Shown here: piece by piece, positions 57,520-64,000 of the stretch
How positions within the stretch are numbered: the stretch's first letter is position 1
Layout: each line of letters opens with the position of its first letter
Translations under genes and position numbers: made by a program
Notes under the pieces: model-generated
Told to the model about the DNA's origin: nothing
Seen by the model: the letters and a program-made list of their open reading frames with translations, nothing else
Database searches by the model: none
Origin: Streptomyces sioyaensis
GTDB lineage: Bacteria > Actinomycetota > Actinomycetes > Streptomycetales > Streptomycetaceae
Length of the DNA stretch: 64,000 nucleotides
Reading direction: 5' to 3'
Assembly (NCBI RefSeq): GCF_004122735.1
Contig: NZ_SDIF01000001.1
Span: 62,001-126,000, forward strand

Positions 57520-58623
57520 TCAGGTCACCTCCGTGGAACGACTGGTGACGTGGCGCAGCAGGTCCTCGACCGACTCCTCAGGTGCCTGCTCGGCAGCCTC
57601 CACGGCGGCGTCGATCTCCTCGGTGATCCGGCGCTCGATCCCGGTGAGCTCCTTCTCGCCCAGCTCACCGTCCTCACGGGTACGGTCCATGAGCCGCGTG
57701 ACCGGATCCCCGGCCTTCCACTGCTCCACCTCCGTCTTGTCGCGGTAGCGGTCCGGGTCGTACATGGAGTGGGCTCGGAAGCGGTAGGTGCGCATTTCGA
57801 GGAAGCGCGGTCCCCCGCCGCCCCGAATGCTCTCAGCGGCCCGGCGCGCGGCACGCTCCACGGCCTCGACATCCATGCCGTCCACCGCCCATGCCGCCAT
57901 GCCGTACGAGGCGGCGCGCAGAGCCAGGTCGGTCTGCGCCTCATGGCGTTCGATAGCGGTGCCCATGGCGTACAGGTTGTTCTCGCAAACGAGCAGCAGC
58001 GGCAGGTTCCATAGGGCAGCCAGATTCGCCGTCTCGTGGAACTCCCCTTCCGCGTAGGCACCATCACCGAAGAAACAGCAGGTGACACGGGGCTGGCCGC
58101 GCATGCGATCGGCGAGCGCGAGCCCGGCGGCCAGCGGGAGCCCGCCGGCGACGATCGCGTTGCCGCCGTAGAAGCGGCGGCCGGCATCGAAGAGGTGCAT
58201 GGATCCGCCACGGCCCCCGCTGCATCCGGTCGTCTTGCCGTACATCTCGGCCATCACGGCCTCGGCCGGGATACCGCGGGCGAGCGCGTGTCCGTGCTCG
58301 CGGTACGTGGCAACCACCGCGTCCTCGGATGTCAGTGCTTCGTTGACGCCGACGGCGACGGCTTCCTCCCCGATGTAGAGATGGACGAAGCCGCGGATCT
58401 TCGCGGCGCTGTACAGCTCGACGCAGCGCTCCTCGAAGCGCCGGATGCGCAGCATGGCGTGCAGCAACTCGCGGCGGTGCTCGGTCCTCGGCCGGCCGGC
58501 GACAGGCTCCCGTTCGGACGCCGCCGCAGCCGACGTCGCGGTGGTCCGGCCCGTGCTCGCCGTGCTGGCCCCCTGCGTGGAGGGGGAGGCCTTCCGCTTG
58601 CGGGTACCGCGGGCGGGGCTCAT
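57520..58623 (-). CDS. 2-oxoacid dehydrogenase E1 alpha subunit
   Basis: A 367-residue alpha chain. The first 45 residues are a Ser/Thr/Ala-rich basic extension. The core has [19 protein letters not shown], the ThDP motif [19 protein letters not shown]...CENN and the [17 protein letters not shown] loop. The ATG at 58623 overlaps the ligase stop by 4 bp. Confidence 0.93.
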   Translation of the reverse strand: MSPARGTRKRKASPSTQGASTASTGRTTATSAAAASEREPVAGRPRTEHRRELLHAMLRIRRFEERCVELYSAAKIRGFVHLYIGEEAVAVGVNEALTSEDAVVATYREHGHALARGIPAEAVMAEMYGKTTGCSGGRGGSMHLFDAGRRFYGGNAIVAGGLPLAAGLALADRMRGQPRVTCCFFGDGAYAEGEFHETANLAALWNLPLLLVCENNLYAMGTAIERHEAQTDLALRAASYGMAAWAVDGMDVEAVERAARRAAESIRGGGGPRFLEMRTYRFRAHSMYDPDRYRDKTEVEQWKAGDPVTRLMDRTREDGELGEKELTGIERRITEEIDAAVEAAEQAPEESVEDLLRHVTSRSTEVT

Positions 58624-60413
58624 GCCGGTCCCTCCAAGGTGGACAGGTCGCCGGTGGGCAGCCCGAGTTCGCGGGCGCGCAGCAGCCGGCGCATGACCTT
58701 TCCGCTGCGGGTCCTGGGCAAGTTCTGATCGAAGGCGATCTCCCGCGGCGCGACGGCGGGGCCCAGCCGACGGCGGGCGAAAGCCAGCAGCTCGCGCTTC
58801 ATCGCCGGCGTCGGTTCGGTGCCGGGGCGCAGTGAGACGAACGCCTTGACGATGTTCCCGGCGACGGGATCGGGCCGTCCTATCACCCCGGCCTCGGCGA
58901 CCGCCGGGTGTTCCATCAACGCGCTCTCCACTTCGAAGGGGCCGACCAGGTGCCCCGCCGACTTGATGACGTCGTCGGCACGCCCGACGAACCAGAACCA
59001 GCCGTCTTCGTCCCGCCTGGCCAGGTCCCCGGTCAGGTACCAGCCGTCGGCGAACGCGGCCTCGTAACGCTCCTTGTCGTTCAAATAGCCGCGGAACATG
59101 GACGGCCAGCCGGGTCGCAGCGCCAACTCGCCCTCGACACCAGGCTTTTCCAGCACCGTCACCTTGCCGTCGGTGATCAGCGCCCGTCCGTCCTCGCCGC
59201 GCTCCAGCACAGCCGCCTCGACACCCGGCAGCGGCCGCCCCATCGAGCCGGGCCGGATCTCGCAGGCGGCGAAGTTCGCGACCATGATGCAACCCGTCTC
59301 GGTCTGCCACCAGTTGTCGTGGACGGGTAGGCCCAGCACCTCCTGGCCCCAGACCACGGCCTCGGGGTTGAGGGGTTCGCCGACGGACGCGACGAAGCGC
59401 AGTGCCGAGAGGCCGTACGTGACAGGCAGGTCGTGGCGTTCTTGCCGGGGAGTGGTACGCATGAGCATGCGCAGGGCCGTGGGCGCGGTGTACCAGACAC
59501 TGACACGCTGCTCACCGAGGATCCGGTACCAGCGCCGGGCATCGTAGTCGCCCTCGTCGACCACGAGTGTCACGCCATGGACGAGCGGAGCGATGATGCC
59601 GTACGACATGCCGGTGACCCAGCCGGGGTCGGCGGTGCACCAGTACACGTCCTCGGAGTGCAGATCGAGGGCGTATGCCGCCGTGGCGTGGTGAGCGACG
59701 ACCGCTTCGTGCACGTGGATCGCGCCCTTGGGAGCACCGGTGGTACCGCTCGTGAAATGCAGCAGCGCCATGTCCTCGGGAGAGGTCGGCGGGATGGTGA
59801 ACTGCTCGGGGGCCGCAGCGGTCAGCGCGTCGAACGAGAGGGTGCCGGGCAGTTCCCCGGAACCGGGTCCGACGATGAGGACGTGCGCGAGACCGGGGAG
59901 CGACGGCCTGCGGTCCGCGACCTTGCGGCGGTAGAGAGAAGCTGTGGTGACCAGCACCCTGGCGTCGCCGAGCCTGAGGCGCTGCTCGACGGGGTCGGGG
60001 CCGAAAGCAGAGAACAGCGGACAGAGCACGCTCGCGTTCTTCAGCGTGCCCAGCACTGCCGTGTAGAGCTCCGGACACCGTCCGAGGAGGGTGAACACCA
60101 CGTCGCCCCGACCGACGCCCAGCGACCGCAGCACGTTCGCGAAGCGGGCCGTCCGACGGGCCAGCTCGGCATAGGTGACGGTCGAGACGGTGTCGTCACG
60201 CCCGATGCACCGCAGCGCAACCTTGCCGCCGCGATCGGCGCCCGCGTGCCGGTCGACAGCCTCGTACGCCATGTTCAGCCCGCTGCCACCAGGCAGCCCG
60301 GCCAGCGCGGCACGCGCCCGCGACCAGGTGAAATCGGCGCGGGTCCGTTCGTAGTCGGCGAGATTCGGCGTGACGCCCGGTGTGGCGTCCTTGCGGATCG
60401 TCTCCCAGGTCAT
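58620..60413 (-). CDS. acetate--CoA ligase (AcsA type) leading the operon
   Basis: A 597-residue ANL adenylate-forming enzyme. It has [19 protein letters not shown] (P-loop), [40 protein letters not shown] and C-terminal [11 protein letters not shown] with catalytic Lys572, the usual target of protein acetylation. It makes acetyl-CoA (or propionyl-CoA) from the free acid. The ATG at 60413 has GGAAGGAA upstream. First gene of the five-gene operon. Confidence 0.92.
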   Translation of the reverse strand: MTWETIRKDATPGVTPNLADYERTRADFTWSRARAALAGLPGGSGLNMAYEAVDRHAGADRGGKVALRCIGRDDTVSTVTYAELARRTARFANVLRSLGVGRGDVVFTLLGRCPELYTAVLGTLKNASVLCPLFSAFGPDPVEQRLRLGDARVLVTTASLYRRKVADRRPSLPGLAHVLIVGPGSGELPGTLSFDALTAAAPEQFTIPPTSPEDMALLHFTSGTTGAPKGAIHVHEAVVAHHATAAYALDLHSEDVYWCTADPGWVTGMSYGIIAPLVHGVTLVVDEGDYDARRWYRILGEQRVSVWYTAPTALRMLMRTTPRQERHDLPVTYGLSALRFVASVGEPLNPEAVVWGQEVLGLPVHDNWWQTETGCIMVANFAACEIRPGSMGRPLPGVEAAVLERGEDGRALITDGKVTVLEKPGVEGELALRPGWPSMFRGYLNDKERYEAAFADGWYLTGDLARRDEDGWFWFVGRADDVIKSAGHLVGPFEVESALMEHPAVAEAGVIGRPDPVAGNIVKAFVSLRPGTEPTPAMKRELLAFARRRLGPAVAPREIAFDQNLPRTRSGKVMRRLLRARELGLPTGDLSTLEGPA

Positions 60414-60474
60414 AGCGATTCCTTCCGGAGCCTGCCGCTGATTCCAGAGTCGCGGACCCCGGCCTGGCTCGCAT

Positions 60475-60490
60475 GGGCCGAAGGGCCCGG
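60475..60490. promoter_or_regulatory. shared motif site upstream of the acs operon
   Basis: GGGCCGAAGGGCCCGG, an inverted repeat GGGCC-4-GGCCC, 62 bp before the ligase start. It is closely related to the site at 61758-61775. Confidence 0.5.
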
Positions 60491-60664
60491 TGAGGAGGCC
60501 GGGCGGTCGGCCCGGCGCGTCTGCGCGATGCTCGGGCAGCTGGGCCGAGACGCCTCTGGGGGCGGATTGCGCAGGTAGGCCATGACATCCCCGTGACGCG
60601 GCATCCACCTTTCTCAGCCGGTGAACACCGAGTGCCGGCCAGGAGGCCACGAGCGCTGCTGGGC

Positions 60665-61654
60665 TCACGGCTTGATCGTCAGCACCTGATCAACTGGCCG
60701 ACGCGGTGTGCGAGGCCCCCGCGGGCCGTATCCCAAGCGCAGGATCATGTGCACATGACCGGTCCCGGAGACCGGGTCGCGCAGGATCCAGCGCAGGTCC
60801 GGCCATTCGACGGCCTGCGTCGCGAAGGAGCTCGCAAGCCCCTGGAGCGTGCCAAGGAGCAGGACGCGTTCCAACGCCTGGCCCGCGCGAAGCCAGTCGG
60901 CCGGTCCGTCGCTCGTGGTGCTGAGTGACGCCAGCTGGGGGCAGCGTTCGAAGTCCGCGTACGCGCGACCGGGCACAGTGCGCCGGCCGGCGAAATCCCG
61001 GGTAGGAGCCGAGCCGCCGCGTTTCACGGGACCGAAGGCGTAGTCGGGGACGCCGGCGGTGGGCTCCTCGGAAGATGTGCCGTGGGTCCAGCGACGCTGT
61101 TCTTCCTCGCGGGGCGCGTCCATGCGGTTGTAGCCCTCGGCATTCATGATCAGGTCGAGCACGGTCTCGCGGTGCGGAGTGGTGAGAAAGGTCAGCTGTG
61201 CTCCCTCTCCGGCGGCGGCCGCGGTCAGGGCCGCGCGGACGTTCTCCGGGATCTGGCGCTCCGAGAACGGGAACCGGCTGGTGTGCCGGTCGTGGATTGC
61301 GGGATAGAGACCGGGGAGGGACTCGTCCATGTGCTCGTGAGAATCATCCAGCCGCATGGCGGCCAGGAGTGCCGGAGCATGGGGGTCTGGCAGGAGGGTC
61401 GTCCTCGTCTGATGCCCGGCATGCGCAGCGGCGACGCGCAGGTTCAGCAGTGCGGCTCCACAGCCCAAGTGCATGCCCCGGGTCGTGGGGTCGGCGCGCG
61501 GCATGGCGCGTTCGAGGTCCAGGGAGAGCGTGAAGGTGCGGCTGTGTCGGGCGTAGTCGAAATACCAAGGCTGGGCGTTGTGCATGGACGGCGCGGTGAC
61601 GGCGTCGGCGACCAGGTGTGTGACCAACGTGTCATCGAGGGCCTGGATGAACAC
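60665..61654 (-). CDS. Acg-family nitroreductase-like flavoprotein
   Basis: A 329-residue protein resembling mycobacterial Acg, an FMN-sequestering nitroreductase relative induced in dormancy. Motifs include [11 protein letters not shown] near residue 22, [28 protein letters not shown] and C-terminal [15 protein letters not shown]. Acg-type proteins lack classical reductase turnover and may store FMN. It is co-directional with the acs operon and divergent from the CBS gene. Confidence 0.88.
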   Translation of the reverse strand: MFIQALDDTLVTHLVADAVTAPSMHNAQPWYFDYARHSRTFTLSLDLERAMPRADPTTRGMHLGCGAALLNLRVAAAHAGHQTRTTLLPDPHAPALLAAMRLDDSHEHMDESLPGLYPAIHDRHTSRFPFSERQIPENVRAALTAAAAGEGAQLTFLTTPHRETVLDLIMNAEGYNRMDAPREEEQRRWTHGTSSEEPTAGVPDYAFGPVKRGGSAPTRDFAGRRTVPGRAYADFERCPQLASLSTTSDGPADWLRAGQALERVLLLGTLQGLASSFATQAVEWPDLRWILRDPVSGTGHVHMILRLGYGPRGPRTPRRPVDQVLTIKP

Positions 61655-61720
61655 CGGGAGCCTCCCGGGCGGGGCGGAAGCGGATCGATGGATGCCTTCA
61701 GCGTGGTGGGAGCGGTTCTT

Positions 61721-61753
61721 CCTGCGTCAGGGGCCATAGGTCCCTGACGCAGG
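61721..61753. promoter_or_regulatory. long inverted repeat between divergent acg-like and CBS genes
   Basis: Perfect 12-bp arms (61721-61732 and 61742-61753) around a 9-nt centre. The inner part reads GGGGCC-ATA-GGTCCC, resembling DosR/DevR-type boxes. It lies 67 bp before the Acg start and 130 bp before the CBS start. Confidence 0.55.
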
Positions 61754-61757
61754 CCGA

Positions 61758-61775
61758 CCGGGCCCCCTTCGGTCC
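61758..61775. promoter_or_regulatory. second GGNCCGAAGG motif site
   Basis: On the minus strand it reads GGACCGAAGGGGGCCCGG, the same motif as at 60475 with two extra G. Located 103 bp before the Acg-like gene. Confidence 0.5.
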
Positions 61776-61883
61776 TGCCGGCCGTCCGATGGGGCCGAGT
61801 GGCTCATGTCGGGACAGCCGTCGCTCCGATCACCCTTGAGATGCGGGGCAAGGCGCCGGGCGCCCTGGCGAAAGGAGCCGGAG

Positions 61884-62576
61884 ATGGAGCACCGCACGAT
61901 AAGTGAGCTCATGACCAGGCAGGTCGCGAGCGTTCAGCTCGATACACCGTTCAAGGACATCGCGCAGAAACTCGCCGACAGCGCGGTGAGCGCAGTGCCG
62001 GTACTAGACAGCCTCGGCAGACCGGTCGGGATCGTCTCGGAGGCCGATCTGCTCCGGAAGGCAGCCGACCAGTCCGATCTCTCCGGCAGGACGCCGTTGC
62101 CGCATCTTGAGGCGTGGGAACGGGCACGGGCCGAGGGGCGCACCGCCTCCGAGCTCATGTCGGCTCCTGCGGTGTGCGCGCATCCGGAGTGGACCGTTGT
62201 CGAGGCTGCACGTCTGATGGAAGTGCAGCACGTGAAGCGCCTCCCGGTGGTCGATGAGACAGAGGCACTGTTGGGCATTGTCAGCCGGAGCGACCTGCTG
62301 CGCGTCTTCCTGCGCAAGGACAAGGCGATACAGGAGGAGATCACGCGGGAGATCATCGGGCGCACGGCGCGTATCGGGGCCGGTGGTGTGACCGCTGAGG
62401 TGATGCAGGGGGAGGTGGCATTGCACGGTTCGGTGGAGGACCCCCTCCTCATTCCGGTTCTGGTACGCATGTGCACCGGTGTCGACGGCGTCATCTCGGT
62501 CGCCGAGGACCTGAAGCCAACCATGACTGCCGGCCCTGCCGACTCCGTCGAAGGGGCCCAGCTCGGTCATGAATGA
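61884..62576 (+). CDS. CBS-CBS-BON domain protein
   Basis: A 230-residue protein from the ATG at 61884, with AAAGGAG upstream. Two CBS domains (residues 5-62 and 90-150; MTRQVASVQLD..., MSAPAVCAHPEWTVVEAA...) form an adenine-nucleotide sensor. A BON domain (about 155-220, VTAEVMQGEVALHGSVED) may bind membranes. Similar CBS proteins belong to DosR-type hypoxia regulons. Confidence 0.92.
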   Translation: MEHRTISELMTRQVASVQLDTPFKDIAQKLADSAVSAVPVLDSLGRPVGIVSEADLLRKAADQSDLSGRTPLPHLEAWERARAEGRTASELMSAPAVCAHPEWTVVEAARLMEVQHVKRLPVVDETEALLGIVSRSDLLRVFLRKDKAIQEEITREIIGRTARIGAGGVTAEVMQGEVALHGSVEDPLLIPVLVRMCTGVDGVISVAEDLKPTMTAGPADSVEGAQLGHE

Positions 62577-62703
62577 CCTCATCACCGTCGGTCCGGACGG
62601 CAACAGGCGCCTTGAACGCGCGCGTCCACCACGAGCCCGGGCCCGACCGCTTTTGACGAGGTCCCCGCCCCCGGGCATACCGGGACGACAAAGGGATGTG
62701 TAC

Positions 62704-63414
62704 ATGATGACGAACCCCGAGACGGGATCCGCCTCAGCGGTCTCCCGGACGCGCAGTGACCTGGGACGGCGGGCCGCCCTGCGCAGGCAGGAGTTGGGCC
62801 TGACTCGCGAGGAGGTCGCAGCCCGGGCCGCTGCCTCGCCCGGGTACCTCCAGTACGTGGAAGAACATACTGCCGACCCGGACATCGGATTCATGCTGCG
62901 CCTCGCCAGTGCACTGGAGACCACGGTGGCTGAGCTTGTGGGAAGGACGACGGAACTGCCCGCGGGCTTCGGCAAAGCCGCGGCGCATCCCGAGGTACTG
63001 GTGCTCAGCGCCGCCGAGTGCCGCGAGCGGCTCTCCACGCACGGCGTCGGCAGAATCGCGGTAACAATCGATGACGCACCCGCCATCTTCCCCGTGAACT
63101 ACACCGTCGCCGACGAGTTGATCGCCTACCGCACCGCGCCGGAAGCCGGCCCGGCCGCGGCAGCCGGCCAAGACGTCGCGCTGGAGGTCGACCACATCGA
63201 TGACGCCTTCAGCCAGGGCTGGAGCGTCCTGGTCGTGGGCCCCGCCCATGTGGTCACCGACTCCCACGAGACCCGTCGGTTGGAGGAACACGCGCATACC
63301 GGCCCGTGGATAGGAGACGGACGCCACCAGTGGATCGCGATTCATCCGAATCGGATCACGGGCCGCCGGATTCGTGTCATGGGCGCCCATGCACCCTCGA
63401 AGGCGACGCCGTGA
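62704..63414 (+). CDS. XRE helix-turn-helix / PPOX flavoprotein fusion
   Basis: A 236-residue protein from the ATG at 62704, with AAAGGG upstream. Residues 15-75 are an XRE-type helix-turn-helix (GRRAALRRQELGLTREEVAARAA...VEEHTADPDIGFMLRLASAL). Residues 90-235 are a pyridoxamine-5'-phosphate-oxidase-like split barrel (GRIAVTIDDAPAIFPVNYTV, VALEVDHIDDAFSQGWSVLVVG) that would bind FMN, F420 or heme. It could be a flavin-dependent regulator. It lies 127 bp after the CBS gene. Confidence 0.9.
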   Translation: MMTNPETGSASAVSRTRSDLGRRAALRRQELGLTREEVAARAAASPGYLQYVEEHTADPDIGFMLRLASALETTVAELVGRTTELPAGFGKAAAHPEVLVLSAAECRERLSTHGVGRIAVTIDDAPAIFPVNYTVADELIAYRTAPEAGPAAAAGQDVALEVDHIDDAFSQGWSVLVVGPAHVVTDSHETRRLEEHAHTGPWIGDGRHQWIAIHPNRITGRRIRVMGAHAPSKATP

Positions 63415-63424
63415 GGACGAGCAT

Positions 63425-64000
63425 TCAGCGTCCGACGCCGGTCGCCGCGACCCGTCTGCCGGGCGACGCAGAGAGGTGACGCTCGCGGTCCCAGAGCCGC
63501 ACCGTCGTGTTCCCCGACCTCCTCCGCGAACACCCCGTCCAGCACGGCCGCTGCCCGGTCTTCGTGGTAACGCTCCGGCTCTCCGGCGAGCAGCGGATGG
63601 TCCGTGGTCTCGTGTGCGGGGCGGCGCCGGGCGCGCACGGCTTCGAGAGTGCAGCCGCGAACTCGGCCTCCCGGAAGGCGAACCTGAGGGCTTCCGAGCC
63701 TTGGGCCGAATCACCGACACCGAGAAGGACGCCCTCGTGCGTCCCTTCCAGTCCCGCCTTGTCTCCACGCACGACGATCACCGGGCACCGGGACCGGGCT
63801 GATTACGGCCAGCCCCACGGACGACCCCAGCAACAGGCCGGTGAATGCGCCGCGCCCAGGCGAGCCCACGACCACCGCGGACGCATCGCGCCCCGCCCGC
63901 AGCAACGTGCCCTTTCCGTCACCGTCGCACGGTCGGCCGCCAGGGAGCAGGGCCGGCCGGAGACGAAGGTCGGGCGGCTGCTGTGATGAGGTGGCGGGCA
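63425..64000 (-). pseudogene. universal stress protein with frameshifts (runs off window)
   Basis: Conceptual translation gives KGTLLRAGRDASAVVVGSPGRG then LLLGSSVGLAVIS, the ATP-binding end of USP domain 1. A 1-bp G insertion near 63783 shifts it to PVIVVRGDKAGLEGTHEG and VLLGVGDSAQGSEALRFAF (domain 2 start). A 2-bp TC duplication near 63647 shifts again to ALEAVRARRRPAHETTDHPL and LAGEPERYHEDRAAAVLDG. The final part diverges. At least two lesions make this a pseudogene unless they are sequence errors. The start lies beyond 64000. Confidence 0.72.

Overview
The window is very GC-rich, uses G/C-ending codons and carries GTG starts, TTA-codon genes, an AfsA-type butyrolactone gene and a Streptomyces-type subtilisin inhibitor. 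It reads as Streptomyces (or a close relative) chromosome. No rRNA, tRNA, CRISPR array or prophage was seen.

Layout. 0-2.2 kb: end of a membrane protein, an acyl-CoA carboxylase epsilon-like protein and a Tat-exported DyP peroxidase. 2.2-15.7 kb (all minus): a complete group 1h (high-affinity, oxygen-tolerant) [NiFe]-hydrogenase locus. It runs small subunit, large subunit, NifU-like protein, DUF5947-like, DUF6084-like, a 473-aa unknown, endopeptidase, a 34-aa microprotein, then hypA-B-F-C-D-E, with most genes overlapping by 4 bp. 16-20 kb: a lipoprotein and an MFS exporter with a C-terminal beta-sandwich tail. 20-23 kb: a gamma-butyrolactone island (ScbR-like receptor, AfsA/ScbA-like synthase with a TTA codon, SDR reductase) with two autoregulatory-element-like sites. 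23-26 kb: alkylation repair (2OG oxygenase, Ogt, Ada-AlkA fusion). 26-31 kb: glyoxylate carboligase, an acyl-CoA dehydrogenase and its probable divergent TetR regulator. 31-36.5 kb: peptide deformylase, MurT/GatD, phosphofructokinase, CtaG-like cytochrome oxidase assembly protein. 36.5-43 kb: secreted SSI-family inhibitor, secreted unknown protein, PlsC, an epimerase, a PARG-like protein and a tripeptidyl-aminopeptidase-like hydrolase. 43.7-45.9 kb: a four-gene roadblock/DUF4388-like cluster. 45.9-50.6 kb: urease ureABCFGD (minus, no ureE). 51-54.3 kb: M28 aminopeptidase, an orphan antitoxin, and a decayed stretch with phosphoribosyltransferase and IS701-type transposase remnants, then a tandem SpoIIAA-like protein. 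54.8-64 kb: a dormancy-like island with an acetate-CoA ligase / E1alpha / E1beta / E2 / acyl-carrier-protein operon, an Acg-type nitroreductase, a CBS-BON protein, an XRE-PPOX flavoprotein and a frameshifted universal stress protein.

How it fits together. The hydrogenase locus encodes enzyme, cofactor maturation and proteolytic finishing, consistent with scavenging trace H2 during starvation. The right-hand island has the gene content of DosR/DevR-type dormancy regulons, and a related GGRCCGAAGG...GCCCGG motif lies before two of its operons. The most unusual candidate system is the five-gene acs-E1-E1-E2-ACP operon, where a discrete ACP is translationally coupled to a lipoyl acyltransferase and E3 is absent. 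The uncharacterised proteins between the hydrogenase subunits and the hyp genes, and the roadblock cluster without a GTPase or kinase, are the next most interesting units.
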